From Buchnera aphidicola (Meitanaphis elongallis) (GTDB lineage: Bacteria > Pseudomonadota > Gammaproteobacteria > Enterobacterales > Enterobacteriaceae): 64,000 nt of DNA. Location: the NCBI GenBank assembly GCA_039830015.1, contig CP140033.1, forward strand, positions 561,616 through 625,615. Direction: 5' to 3'. The notes under the pieces are model-generated. The model did no database searches and was not told where the DNA came from. It saw only the letters and a list, made by a program, of their open reading frames with translations. A program made the position numbers and the translations under genes. This document shows, piece by piece, positions 31,266 through 41,576 of this stretch (the stretch's first letter is position 1; every line of letters starts with the position of its first letter).

Positions 31266-31810
31266 ATGAATACCAACAAAAATCGTTTAATATGGATCGA
31301 TTTAGAAATGACAGGACTAAATCCAAACAAACATAAAATTATCGAAATTGCTACACTAATAACTAACACTAACTTAGAAATTCTGTCTACTGGGCCAGTA
31401 ATAGCTATTAACCAAAAATATGCTCAACTGAATTTGATGAACAAATGGAATTACAATACTCACAATAAAAACGGACTCATTCAACGGATCAAAAAAAGTC
31501 TATATAATGAACAACTAGCCGAAGCTGAAACTATTTCTTTCTTAAAACATTGGGTTCCAAAAAATGTATCCCCCATGTGCGGAAATACTATTAGTAAAGA
31601 TAGACAATTCCTATTTAAATACATGCCATCCTTAGAAAGATACTTTCACTATAGACAAATAGATGTTAGTACAATAAAAGAACTAGCTATACGTTGGAAC
31701 TACAAATTATATCAAAAACTAAAAAAAAAAATTGTCATCAAGCATTAAACGATTTATACGAATCAGTATATGAACTAAAATATTATCGAAAATTTTTCTT
31801 TAAATTTTAA
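31266..31810 (+). CDS. orn: Oligoribonuclease, frame broken at an A11 tract
   Basis: Essential 3'-5' exoribonuclease that finishes RNA decay by degrading oligoribonucleotides. The start [24 protein letters not shown] has the first two DEDDh acidic residues and [17 protein letters not shown] the third. At 31721-31731 there is a run of 11 A. Read as is, translation ends at 31748 after 160 residues, before the last catalytic motif. Adding one A gives [20 protein letters not shown] to a stop at 31808-31810, restoring the catalytic H and D and giving exactly 181 residues, the E. coli length. Known in Buchnera: slippage of RNA polymerase on long poly(A) tracts can rescue such genes. Sequencing error is the alternative. 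Confidence 0.9.
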
Positions 31811-31877
31811 TTACTATATAAAATAGTATTTTTTAAAATTCTTATTATTAAAAACATTACAACTTCTCAATTAAAAC

Positions 31878-31906
31878 TTGAAATTTCTTAAACTATATAA
31901 TATAAT
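31878..31906 (+). promoter_or_regulatory. Promoter for tRNA-Gly
   Basis: TTGAAA at 31878-31883, 17-base spacer, perfect TATAAT at 31901-31906. The expected start is a few bases before the tRNA at 31917. Confidence 0.7.
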
Positions 31907-31916
31907 TCAGTTTAAT

Positions 31917-31989
<73 letters not shown>

Positions 31990-32166
31990 TTTTTTAAAAT
32001 AAAATATAATGACTTCTAACTTATAGGAAAAATAATTAAAAAATAAAACCATAAATTATTTAACCTTACATATCATTTTACTTATTAATCATTTACGTTA
32101 TTAAAATACATATTTCATTTATGTTACTTTATAATTTTTAATTCTAACTAAAATTTAGGAAAATAT

Positions 32167-33196
32167 ATGCTAAATTATATTTTTTTTACAGTATTTTTGT
32201 TATCTAACTTTATATATTCAAATGTTTTACTAGCTTCATCAAATAATGCATTAACGAATCATATAAAACATAATAGTCACATATATAAATTTAAAAAAAT
32301 TAACAAAAATAAACTATACAATTATAACTTTTTTAAAATGTTTCAAAAAACCTTTCCAAAATAAACACAATACCATAAAAAATTATTTTCAATTTAAAAA
32401 TTTAATATTCACTCATCCATATCTAAACCATAAATATTACAAAAAAAATAATGTCCCCACAAAACATACTATTACAAAAGTAAGAAAAATTGTTGTAGCC
32501 ATAGATGCTGGACATGGAGGTAAAGATCCAGGAGCTATTGGAATTAGTCACACCCAAGAAAAAAATATCACTTTTTCAATTTCTAAAAGACTAAAACATA
32601 AATTAAATAAATCAACATTATTTAAAGTTATAATGATAAGAAATGGAAACTACTATTTATCTATTTCAAAACGAACTAAAATAGCAAAAAAAAATAATGT
32701 AAACGTACTAATTTCTATTCATGCTAACTCGTCAAAAAATTCAAAAATATTTGGATTATCCACATGGGTAATATCAAAAAAAAGAATTAATTCTGAAATC
32801 AATAATCTATCGAAAAGTAATAATATCATCTATAATATAAAAGCATTAAAAAATAACAAAAAACATGTACTTAAAAAAAAGATTGATTTATACCTAAAGT
32901 TAGATACTTTAAAATTAAGATTCAAACGTGTTCAAAAAACAGGATACATACTAGCAAAAAACATCATAAAAGAACTAAAAAATACTAACTCTATATATCA
33001 AATTAATCCTAAATGTGCTAACTTTGGAATACTAAAATCACCTTATTTTCCATCCATATTAATAGAAACTGGATTTATTAGTAACAAATTAGAAGAAAAA
33101 AAATTAAATAATGCACTTTATCAAAAAAAATTAGTAAACTCTATATATCTTGGATTAAAGAAATATTATTTTAAACACCATACTAAAACTAAATAA
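32167..33196 (+). CDS. amiB: N-acetylmuramoyl-L-alanine amidase AmiB, one-base frame break near the N-terminus
   Basis: Splits septal peptidoglycan during cell separation. A hydrophobic signal peptide starts at 32167 (MLNYIFFTVFLLSNFIYS). After about 32 codons the frame must shift by one to join the Amidase_3 domain; removing one base gives 342 residues. The switch lies between 32267 and 32364, where A7 (32293-32299) and A6 (32345-32350) runs are candidates. All zinc ligands and the catalytic glutamate survive: VAIDAGHGGKDPGAIG, the E of QEKNIT, SIHANSS, and LIETGFISN. The autoinhibitory insert between them is also recognisable. The N-terminal AMIN targeting domain of E. coli AmiB (445 residues) is gone; only about 100 poorly conserved residues precede the amidase domain. 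Confidence 0.85.
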
Positions 33197-33298
33197 TAAT
33201 TTTAAAACACACAATATAAAAATTATCAATAAAGAAATGAAAACATTCTAACATAAAGTTTATATTTAAAATAAAATAACCTCTATTTTATTTTCTCT

Positions 33299-33505
33299 TT
33301 ACAATTTCATTTCAAATTTTTTATTAAATTTTTCGATACGACCACCTGTATCCGCTATTCTCTGCTTTCCAGTATAAAAGGGGTGACATTTAGAACACAC
33401 ATCAATACTTATATCTTTACATAAAGTAGAAAAAATTTTAACTAAATTCCCACAAGAACAAATAACCGATATTTCAGAATAATTAGGATGAATATTTTTT
33501 TTCAT
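33299..33505 (-). CDS. rpmE: 50S ribosomal protein bL31
   Basis: 68 residues (E. coli 70). The four zinc cysteines are present in CSCGN and [14 protein letters not shown], followed by the [13 protein letters not shown]-terminus. In E. coli priA, cytR and ftsN lie between rpmE and hslV; here only a reduced ftsN remains. Confidence 0.97.
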   Translation of the reverse strand: MKKNIHPNYSEISVICSCGNLVKIFSTLCKDISIDVCSKCHPFYTGKQRIADTGGRIEKFNKKFEMKL

Positions 33506-33789
33506 ATGTCCCTTCTAACATAATATATTAACTAATAATTAAAATTATATAAACGTTTTAAAAATAATTAAGAATTATAATAACATTACAATAACATTAA
33601 AAATAGAAAGTAAAAAATTGTTTTTTTTTAAACAAATAAATATACTGTCTACATGTTAAAATTATTAAAATAATTAATAATATTTTGCACTAAAAAATCA
33701 GAAAAACATTGTTTTATACATATGATTCATTTTATATCTATTATTATCAAAAATAAAAAAATTAAAACTACATACAAGAACATTTACAC

Positions 33790-34066
33790 ATGATTAATAA
33801 AAATTTTCTGTTCTACAAAAATTTCAAATATACCCTTGGTAGGAATAAACATACTAAATATAATAATATCATCATAATTGTTATGTTAACATTTATTATA
33901 ATACTATCACTTACAATATCGATTAACACGTTATCTAAAAAAAAAATCTTATGATCGTACTAATTGTTTAAAATCTATGACATTAAAAACAGAACCAATT
34001 AATAAAATTCTAAGAATACCAAAAGAAAAATGGAAATATATACATGAACTAAAAAATGAAATATAA
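33790..34066 (+). CDS. ftsN: Minimal FtsN cell-division protein, split by an A10 tract
   Basis: The ATG at 33790 opens a frame with a basic cytoplasmic N-terminus of about 26 residues (MINKNFLFYKNFKYTLGRNK) and one transmembrane helix (NNIIIIVMLTFIIILSLTI). A run of ten A at 33937-33946 then shifts into an early stop. Dropping one A continues the frame to a stop at 34064-34066, giving 91 residues that end in RIPKEKWKYIHELKNEI. This aligns with PKPEERWRYIKELESR of E. coli FtsN, the short periplasmic helix known to be essential for activating septal synthesis; W83, Y85 and L89 are matched. The rest of FtsN, including the SPOR domain, is absent. Position between rpmE and hslV is the ancestral ftsN site. 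Identity is inferred from topology, motif and synteny together. Confidence 0.8.
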
Positions 34067-34360
34067 ATATGCCATCTCTTTTAAAATATAATAGAAATAC
34101 TTTCATATGTAACGCTCTTTTGTATAACACAACATATTTCTGAAACATTATATCAAACGTTAACTATTTATTAATGTTTAAAAATTATTTAATAAATTTG
34201 GACATAATCGATTAAAATATTAAAAATCAAAAAATATTCTACTACATATAATTATAAAAACAACAAACTACTAAAAAATTAATTATTTGTACGCTATGTA
34301 AAACAAAATTAGTTGTTCAAATTTTAAATATTTTAAAATTCACATAAGGAATTATATTTT

Positions 34361-34891
34361 ATGACGACAATTCTTAGTGTACGTCTTAAAAAAACAGTAG
34401 TTATTGGAGGAGATGGGCAAGCAACATTCGGAAATACTATTATTAAAAGTAACGTTAGAAAAGTAAGAACACTATACCATAACAAAGTAATTGCAGGATT
34501 TGCTGGAGGAACAGCAGATGCATTTACACTATTTGAATTATTTGAAAAAAAATTATTAATGTATCAAGGACACCTACAAAGAGCAGCAATTGAATTAGCG
34601 AAAGATTGGAGAACCGATAAAATATTACGTAAACTTGAAGCATTATTAGCAGTAGCAGATAAAGAAAAATCACTTATTATTACAGGCAATGGGGACGTAA
34701 TTCAACCAGAAAATGATCTTATGGCCATTGGTTCAGGTGGACCCTATGCACAAGCAGCAGCACAAGCAATGTTAGAAAATACGTCTCTTACTGCAATACA
34801 AATTGTAAAAATAGCACTTAAAATTACTGCTGGTATTTGTATATACACCAATAATATTTTCACTATTAAAGAGCTAAACTCAGAAAAGTAA
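34361..34891 (+). CDS. hslV: HslV, peptidase subunit of the HslUV protease
   Basis: 176 residues, the E. coli length. The catalytic N-terminal threonine follows the initiator Met (M-T-T-I-L-S-V); other blocks are [35 protein letters not shown] and [22 protein letters not shown] ribosome site upstream. hslU begins 13 bases later. No sigma-32 promoter is apparent upstream. Confidence 0.98.
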   Translation: MTTILSVRLKKTVVIGGDGQATFGNTIIKSNVRKVRTLYHNKVIAGFAGGTADAFTLFELFEKKLLMYQGHLQRAAIELAKDWRTDKILRKLEALLAVADKEKSLIITGNGDVIQPENDLMAIGSGGPYAQAAAQAMLENTSLTAIQIVKIALKITAGICIYTNNIFTIKELNSEK

Positions 34892-34904
34892 GGAACTAAC
34901 CTTT

Positions 34905-36239
34905 ATGTCAGACATGACTCCTCGCGAAATAGTCAAAGAGCTCAATCGATTTATAATCGGCCAAGAAAAAGCAAAACGCGCTGTAGCTATTGCTTTACGA
35001 AATCGCTGGCGTCGTATGAAATTAAATAAAGAACTAAGGTCCGAAATAACACCAAAAAATATTCTTATGATAGGTCCAACAGGAGTAGGAAAAACAGAAA
35101 TCGCTAGACGCTTAGCTACATTAGCTAATGCTCCTTTCATTAAAGTAGAAGCAACAAAATTTACAGAAATAGGATATGTAGGAAAAGAAGTAGATTCAAT
35201 CATTAGAGATTTAACAGACCTAGCTATAAAAATGATACGTAATCAGGCTTTTAAAAAAAATAAAAACAAAGCAAAAGAAATGGCCGAAGAAAGAATCCTA
35301 AATGTTTTAGTTCCTACTATAGAAAAAAAATGGAAAGAATCAGATATTTCCAATAAACCCATTGCAGCTATTCAATTATTTAGAAAAAAATTACGAGAAG
35401 GGCAACTAGATGAAAAAGAAATTGAAATCAATGTTTCTGCGACACCTATGGGAGTAGAAATTATGGCTCCTCCAGGAATGGAAGAACTAACTAATCAATT
35501 ACAATCACTATTTCAAAATTTAGGAGGACGCAAAAAAAATATAAAAAAGTTAAAAATTAAAGATGCAATGAAATTATTAATAGAAGAAGAATCAACTAAA
35601 TTAGTTAACTTAGAAGCACTTAAAAAAGAAGCTATTTATGCAGTAGAACAACATGGAATCGTATTTATTGATGAAATTGACAAAATATGCAGAAATAGAG
35701 GATCAACTGGGCCTGATGTATCACGAGAAGGAGTACAAAGAGACTTATTACCATTAATTGAAGGTTGTACAATTTCTACTAAACATGGAATGGTGAGAAC
35801 AGATCATATTTTATTTATTGCATCAGGAGCATTTCAAATTTCTACTCCTTCGGACTTAATACCAGAACTACAAGGACGTCTTCCTATAAAAGTAGAATTA
35901 CAAGCATTAACGATTGACGACTTTGAATTAATCTTAACAGAACCCAAAGCATCAATAACTGTACAATATAAAGCTTTAATGCAAACAGAAAAAGTTCAAA
36001 TTAATTTTACTAAAGAAGGTATTCGTCATATTGCTGAAGCAGCATGGAAAGTTAACGAATCAATAGAAAATATTGGAGCTCGTCGATTGTACACTGTATT
36101 AGAACATTTAATGGAAGATATTTCATTTAATGCTAGCAACAACCAAGATGAACAAGTTGTTAATATAGACGAAGAATATGTAAGCAAACATTTAGACAAT
36201 TTAGTTTCAAACAATGATCTTAATCGATTTATTCTATAA
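34905..36239 (+). CDS. hslU: HslU, ATPase subunit of the HslUV protease
   Basis: AAA+ unfoldase feeding HslV. 444 residues (E. coli 443). Walker A is [15 protein letters not shown], the pore loop region is [17 protein letters not shown], Walker B is [11 protein letters not shown], and sensor II is in [13 protein letters not shown]. The C-terminal SRFIL-type tail (NRFIL) that docks into HslV is conserved, as is the intermediate domain block [21 protein letters not shown]. Confidence 0.98.
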   Translation: MSDMTPREIVKELNRFIIGQEKAKRAVAIALRNRWRRMKLNKELRSEITPKNILMIGPTGVGKTEIARRLATLANAPFIKVEATKFTEIGYVGKEVDSIIRDLTDLAIKMIRNQAFKKNKNKAKEMAEERILNVLVPTIEKKWKESDISNKPIAAIQLFRKKLREGQLDEKEIEINVSATPMGVEIMAPPGMEELTNQLQSLFQNLGGRKKNIKKLKIKDAMKLLIEEESTKLVNLEALKKEAIYAVEQHGIVFIDEIDKICRNRGSTGPDVSREGVQRDLLPLIEGCTISTKHGMVRTDHILFIASGAFQISTPSDLIPELQGRLPIKVELQALTIDDFELILTEPKASITVQYKALMQTEKVQINFTKEGIRHIAEAAWKVNESIENIGARRLYTVLEHLMEDISFNASNNQDEQVVNIDEEYVSKHLDNLVSNNDLNRFIL

Positions 36240-36277
36240 TAACTTAAATAAATTATTTTTATATATAAAATTAATTA

Positions 36278-36308
36278 CTTTCCTATCTTCAAAACAAAGA
36301 TAGGAAAG
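36278..36308. terminator. 12-bp perfect hairpin between convergent hslU and zapB
   Basis: Arms 36278-36289 (CTTTCCTATCTT) and 36297-36308, loop of 7 bases, with several G-C pairs, which stands out in this spacer. It lies between two genes that read toward each other and is symmetric, so it could end transcripts from both sides. Neither side has a strong T-run. Confidence 0.6.
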
Positions 36309-36458
36309 ATATTGAACTAGAAATAAAAAAATTTATTTAAAACATTACTATAATAATCCACTCGTTCTAAGTACTAAAATACTTAACATAACATTTGTAT
36401 ATAATAAATCATATAAGAAATATCATCTTTAAATAATTTTTAAAATTATAAAAACAAA

Positions 36459-36698
36459 CTATATATTGTTTATTTTAATTAATAGTCCATTTAACATATC
36501 TTTCCATATATCTTTTTCTTCTTTTAGTTTTTTATTTTCTTCTTCTATTTGTATTTTACTTGATAAAATTAAATCTATTTCCTTTTTTTGATCATCATAT
36601 TTTTCTTTTAACTCTTTTAGCTCTATTTGTAATAATAAAATTGTATCAATAGCTTGTTGTATCTTTTCCTCTAACTTGGAAAACGTTTCAAAAATCAT
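36459..36698 (-). CDS. zapB: Cell division protein ZapB
   Basis: 79 residues (E. coli 81), an all-coiled-coil protein: [31 protein letters not shown], then a lysine/glutamate-rich helix. The pattern aligns along the full E. coli sequence. ZapB organises the septal ring through ZapA. The rraA gene that normally separates it from hslU is missing. Confidence 0.93.
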   Translation of the reverse strand: MIFETFSKLEEKIQQAIDTILLLQIELKELKEKYDDQKKEIDLILSSKIQIEEENKKLKEEKDIWKDMLNGLLIKINNI

Positions 36699-37220
36699 CT
36701 ACTTATTTCCTTATCGATAATTCTATAATACTTACTTCTTATATTGAAAACTTTATTACATTTTATAATATTACATGACAACACTAGATATTTTACATTT
36801 CAATATAATATTATTGCTATAAATATCTATAACCTTCAAAATTATCTAAATTAAAAATTATATAACAAAATAAAAATCATAAATATAAAAAATTATAAAT
36901 TTTTATTACTAAAACTATTAAAAATTACTATTGCATAAAAAATAAAAATAATTGTTAATAATCTATGTAATTAAATAATATTTAACATATATATTGTACC
37001 AATCGTTTAAAAGTTCTATATAAGTGTATTCTAACTACACAAAACTCAAATTTTTTGATATAAAATCAATTCACTTATGTTAAAATACATAACACATATA
37101 AAAACTTTAAGAACAAAAAATTTGATACATTACTAATTATCAATCATAATATTAAATTTAAAACATGTAGTTTTTTATAATTAACTGGTATTAAAATTTT
37201 TTAAAAAAATTTTAATAAAT
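36699..37220. other. Spacer trpG-zapB (522 bp)
   Basis: No gene or remnant recognised. It would carry the zapB promoter and the 3' end of the trpEG transcript. Confidence 0.5.
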
Positions 37221-37799
37221 TTATTCTGAAATCCACGCTATAGTTTTTTTTAAAAGTTCTGTACCTCGAGTCGTTAATATAGATTCAGGATGAAACTGAA
37301 AACCACAAATTTTTTCATTATTATTACGTACAGCCATAACCATATCATTGTAGTAAGCATTTACAGTCAATACATTAGGAATATTACTACAAACAAGAGA
37401 ATGATACCGTGCTACAGAAAAAGGATTTGAAACACCAGAGAACATGGCTTTTCCATCATGCTTAATCAAAGAAGATTTCCCGTGCAATATTTCTTCAGCA
37501 TATATTACATCTCCACCATACATTTTTACAATAGCTTGATGCCCCAAACAAATACCAATAATAGGTATCTTACCACGCATTATTTTTAACAATTTTGGCA
37601 TACAACCTGCATAATCAGGATTTCCTGGACCAGGAGATAATATTAAAATAGGATTATACATTCGAAAAATTTTCTTTAAAATAACTTCAACTGAAGTTGT
37701 ATTACGATAAATACAAACGTTATGATCATTAGTGCGAAGTTGATCAACCAAATTATAAGTAAACGAATCAACATTATCTAACAAAAGTATATCATTCAT
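37221..37799 (-). CDS. trpG: Anthranilate synthase glutamine amidotransferase subunit
   Basis: 192 residues; a stand-alone glutamine amidotransferase without the TrpD fusion of E. coli. Signatures: [29 protein letters not shown], the catalytic cysteine in [10 protein letters not shown], and the C-terminal HPES of [11 protein letters not shown]. It begins two bases after trpE. Supplies ammonia to TrpE. Confidence 0.96.
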   Translation of the reverse strand: MNDILLLDNVDSFTYNLVDQLRTNDHNVCIYRNTTSVEVILKKIFRMYNPILILSPGPGNPDYAGCMPKLLKIMRGKIPIIGICLGHQAIVKMYGGDVIYAEEILHGKSSLIKHDGKAMFSGVSNPFSVARYHSLVCSNIPNVLTVNAYYNDMVMAVRNNNEKICGFQFHPESILTTRGTELLKKTIAWISE

Positions 37800-37801
37800 T
37801 A

Positions 37802-39361
37802 TTAGTACTCTATTTTACAAGAATGTGACTCAGCGATTGCTTGTAATACAGCTCTAGCTTTATTTTTACTTTCATCTACTTCTGATTGTGGTACAGAATC
37901 TAACACTATTCCAGCTCCTACTTGAATAGTAGCAATATTACGTTCAACATATGCAGATCGAATTACAATACACATATCCAATAAACCTGAAGCGGTAAAA
38001 TATCCTATGGATCCTCCATAACTACCTCTCTTTTCTTTTTCTACATCAGCAATTAACTCCATAGCTCGAACTTTTGGAGCACCACTTAATGTTCCCATGT
38101 TCATACATGCTTGATATGCATGAAACACATCTAAATTAGATTTTAATTTTCCTACTACTCTAGAAACTAAATGCATAACATGAGAATATCGATCTACTCG
38201 CGTCAAATCAGCTACATAACGAGTGCCAGGATCGCAAATTTTTGCTAAATCATTACGAGCTAAATCTACTAACATTAAATGTTCAGCAAGTTCTTTATGG
38301 TTCATTCTCATTTCCAATTCTATTCTACTATCTAAATCTAAATCTAATGATCCATCCATACTTCTTCCTCTAGGTCTTGTTCCTGCAATAGGATAAATTT
38401 CAATTTGTCTAGATGAAACATCATATTTTAAAGCGCTTTCTGGAGAAGCTCCAAATAAAGTAAAATATGCATCTTGCATAAAAAACATATAAGGACTAGG
38501 ATTATTTTTTTTTAAAACATCATAGGCTGCTAATGAATCAATACAAGGTAAATAAAATCGTCTAGAAGGAACAACTTGAAAAATTTCTCCCATTAATATC
38601 AATTTCTGCATATTTTTAATAATTTTACTATATTCTTGATCTGTTTTATTACAAGTTAATATCATTTTCTCAAATATAATTGGATTTAGCGAACTCAAAG
38701 ACCGAGATAACTGTTTCTTTAAATCTAATAATCTAGATTGTAATCTATTTTTTTCAAATATATCTGAAGAAAATAAACTAGCTTGTATGTAGCAAGATTG
38801 TTTTTTATGATCTAACACCAATAATATTTCAGCTAAATAAAAACAAAAATCAGGACAAGATTGAGTCGTCTTAAGTTTTGGCAAGTTTTCGAAACTAGAC
38901 ACTAAATCATATGCAAATAAACCTCCAAAAAACATAGATTTAGAAGTAGTATTATTTTTAACACTCTTTATTAGTAATCGTATTGAATCAAATATAGATA
39001 ATACGTACAATTTTTTATCTTCATCTATATTTACAGGAATAGGAGGAAATTCAATTTTCAAACAATTTTCATAAGAAAATATTTTTATGTTTTTTGGTAA
39101 TAAAGACTTAAAGATAGGCAATAAACTTTTTCCATTTTTTGTCAATGCTTCTAATACAACAGTTCGATTTAGTGCTGAAATTCGTAATGCAGAATCTATA
39201 ATCATCATACTTTCTAAATTACGTCTTTTATCTATCTCGGCTGTTTCTAAAAGTAATGTATTATTTTTATTACGACAAATATGATGAAAAATGACTGTTG
39301 GATTAGGTTGATAGAAAGCGTTAACTTTCAAAATATCCATTTTTTTAAAACATTCATTCAT
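37802..39361 (-). CDS. trpE: Anthranilate synthase component I
   Basis: Converts chorismate to anthranilate, the committed step to tryptophan. 519 residues (E. coli 520). Catalytic blocks: [88 protein letters not shown] and [14 protein letters not shown]. The N-terminal tryptophan-binding motif is LLLETAE, where enterobacteria have LLES at the same place (Thr40 for Ser40). trpEG is often plasmid-borne and amplified in Buchnera of Aphididae; here it is one chromosomal copy. No trp leader peptide is recognisable upstream. Confidence 0.97.
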   Translation of the reverse strand: MNECFKKMDILKVNAFYQPNPTVIFHHICRNKNNTLLLETAEIDKRRNLESMMIIDSALRISALNRTVVLEALTKNGKSLLPIFKSLLPKNIKIFSYENCLKIEFPPIPVNIDEDKKLYVLSIFDSIRLLIKSVKNNTTSKSMFFGGLFAYDLVSSFENLPKLKTTQSCPDFCFYLAEILLVLDHKKQSCYIQASLFSSDIFEKNRLQSRLLDLKKQLSRSLSSLNPIIFEKMILTCNKTDQEYSKIIKNMQKLILMGEIFQVVPSRRFYLPCIDSLAAYDVLKKNNPSPYMFFMQDAYFTLFGASPESALKYDVSSRQIEIYPIAGTRPRGRSMDGSLDLDLDSRIELEMRMNHKELAEHLMLVDLARNDLAKICDPGTRYVADLTRVDRYSHVMHLVSRVVGKLKSNLDVFHAYQACMNMGTLSGAPKVRAMELIADVEKEKRGSYGGSIGYFTASGLLDMCIVIRSAYVERNIATIQVGAGIVLDSVPQSEVDESKNKARAVLQAIAESHSCKIEY

Positions 39362-39763
39362 TTTATCTTATTCCAAATTTTACTATATTCATATTAAATT
39401 CAAAAAATAAAAATATTACATTTTGATTATATTGTATTAACATAGTAGTTTTTTGTTATTCATATAACAAATTATCATACATATTATTTGCATACAATAA
39501 ATTCAATAAATTTAATATTGTACCAACTTCAAAATCTATGTATTTTATGCTTTAATTATAAACTAAAAAAATTAATTATTTATATAACAACGTTAAACCA
39601 GTATGAAACATACAAATGTCAATACATTATCAAAAAACTAAAAAGTATGTTACTTTATTAAAAACTATATAATATTTATTTTTCCTTCAAAATATAATAA
39701 TTTTTAAAATTAATATACTAATTATTGAGAATAACATATTAAAATACTAAAAGGACATCTAAT
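39362..39763. other. Divergent spacer trpE / fpr (402 bp)
   Basis: No gene and no tandem-Trp leader were seen. Promoters for both flanking genes must lie here but none matches the consensus well. Confidence 0.5.
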
Positions 39764-40513
39764 ATGAACGATTGGACCATAGCAAAAATAATAAAAATTA
39801 AAAAATGGAAAAACAATTTATTTAGTATAATCATGCATGCATCTATAAATTCTTTTATTCCAGGACAATTTTCTAAATTATCCTATACTAAAAAAAACGG
39901 GAAAACAATTCAAAGAGCATACTCATATGTTAATGCTCCAAACAACAAAAATTTAGAATTCTACATAATACTTATACCACAAGGAAAATTAACTCCAAAA
40001 CTATATAACTTATCACATATAAACAAAATTATGATCAAAAAAACAGCATCAGGATTTTTTACTTTAAATGAAATTCCATGTTGCAAAAATCTATGGATGT
40101 TTGCTACTGGAACAGGAATTGGTCCTTATCTTTCCATATTACAAAGCAAAGATCATACTGAAAAATTCGAAAATATTATACTTGTACATGCCGTTCGATA
40201 TTATAATGATCTGACATATTTACCTTTAATGAAAGATTTACAAGAACAATATAATGGAAAATTACATATACAAACAATTGTTAGTAGAGAAATAACTAAT
40301 TCTTCTATACACGGTAGAATTCCTAAATTATTAGAAAACAATATATTAGAAAAAAAATTAGGTTTTAATATTCATAAAGATACATGTCATATCATGCTAT
40401 GTGGAAACCCAGAAATGATAAAAGATACAAAATACTTTCTTATAAATAATAAAAACATGAAAAAACACTTTCGAAATAAACCTGGTCATATTACTAGCGA
40501 AAATTACTGGTAA
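39764..40513 (+). CDS. fpr: Ferredoxin/flavodoxin-NADP(+) reductase
   Basis: 249 residues (E. coli 248). FAD binding: RAYSYVNAPNN. NADP binding: FATGTGIGPYLSILQ and HAVRYYNDLTY. Further blocks are CGNPEMIKDT, and the C-terminal HITSENYW ending in the conserved aromatic that stacks on FAD. AAGGA ribosome site before the ATG. It can reduce Fdx or flavodoxin, fitting the Fe-S machinery elsewhere in the window. Confidence 0.95.
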   Translation: MNDWTIAKIIKIKKWKNNLFSIIMHASINSFIPGQFSKLSYTKKNGKTIQRAYSYVNAPNNKNLEFYIILIPQGKLTPKLYNLSHINKIMIKKTASGFFTLNEIPCCKNLWMFATGTGIGPYLSILQSKDHTEKFENIILVHAVRYYNDLTYLPLMKDLQEQYNGKLHIQTIVSREITNSSIHGRIPKLLENNILEKKLGFNIHKDTCHIMLCGNPEMIKDTKYFLINNKNMKKHFRNKPGHITSENYW

Positions 40514-40876
40514 AATATACTTAAAATTTAAAATACGTTCTATGAAATAAAATTTCTATCAATATTGTTTTATATACAATCAGTATTTTAGAAAAAATTT
40601 AATTCAATAATATTTTAAGAAAGAAAATTTTTCTTATTAAAAACTTTATTTTAAATTTTTAAAATTAATACTGTTTGTATTTGTTATATATATTTATTTT
40701 TTTAAAGTTTATTATTTTAATAAACTAACACACTTTTTATAAAAACATTATCTCATCGTACTTGACTTATAAACATCTTACAATAGTTAAATATTATATA
40801 ATAATAGTATTTATCTCATGCAAAAATATTGTAATATATCAATTTTATTAAATTAACTTATTGAGTACATACAAAA
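40514..40876. other. Spacer fpr-coaD (363 bp)
   Basis: No gene or distinct structure recognised. Confidence 0.5.
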
Positions 40877-41361
40877 ATGATAGTGAAAGCAATATATCCA
40901 GGAACGTTTGATCCTATTACATATGGTCACTTAAGCGTTATATCTAAAGCAACAAAAGTGTTTAATTTTATTGTAATTGCAATTTTTGACAACCAAAAAA
41001 AAAACCATTATTAAATATTAAAGAACGCATAAAATTAGTACAAGAAACAACTAAATCATTCAAAACTATTAAAAAAATTATTCATTTTAACGATTTATTA
41101 ATTCATGTCGCTAAATCCGAAAATATAAGCTATATAATTAGAGGTATAAGAACATCTTTAGATTGCCAATATGAATTGAATATGTTTAACATAAATAATA
41201 AGTTATACCCGATATTAGAACATGTTATATTTTTTTCATCTCCAAAATATTCTTATATTTCATCATCTTTAATAAAAGAAATAGTAAAATATGGAGGAAA
41301 TATAGATAATTACGTCCCAAAATTAGTACAACTTACTTTACTAAAAAAATATAAAAAATAA
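40877..41361 (+). CDS. coaD: Phosphopantetheine adenylyltransferase, frame broken at an A10 tract
   Basis: Penultimate step of coenzyme A synthesis. The ATG at 40877 starts IVKAIYPGTFDPITYGHLSVI, with the TxGH nucleotidyl-transferase motif. A run of ten A at 40995-41004 then causes a stop within a few codons. One additional A continues as KPLLNIKERIKLVQET, through RGIRTSLDCQYELNMFN and the ISSSLIKEI motif, to the stop at 41361. The restored protein is 161 residues (E. coli 159). CoA synthesis is essential and the downstream half is well conserved, so the gene is probably functional through transcriptional slippage; sequencing error is the alternative. Confidence 0.88.
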
Positions 41362-41460
41362 AAACTATTATGAACGCAATTTATTTCTATTATGTTAATC
41401 ATCTCATTACATTAATTGTTCAAAATTAATACACAACAATTACATCAGCTAGATAAATAA

Positions 41461-41493
41461 TGAAGTATATAAACAAAATATTTATATACTTCA
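41461..41493. terminator. 13-bp perfect hairpin between coaD and the convergent 395-residue gene
   Basis: Arms 41461-41473 and 41481-41493 pair perfectly with a 7-base loop. It lies between genes that converge, so a bidirectional terminator is likely. No long T-run. Confidence 0.5.
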
Positions 41494-41576
41494 CATATTT
41501 CATAACATATTAATAAAACATCAAACCATATATATTAACAATAATTATTATAAACTATTTAATAAATTCGTTAATT

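Noticed and set aside
32167..32364. Independent 65-residue secreted peptide
   Set aside because: It is the signal peptide and linker of AmiB; the amidase domain follows in the next frame with ancestral synteny.
34240..34360. Heat-shock (sigma-32) promoter before hslVU
   Set aside because: No CTTGAAA with a CCCCAT-like -10 at proper spacing.
39362..39763. trp attenuator leader
   Set aside because: No short frame with tandem tryptophan codons and no competing hairpins upstream of trpE.
41176..41361. Separate 61-residue protein
   Set aside because: It is the C-terminal end of CoaD after the A10 frame break.
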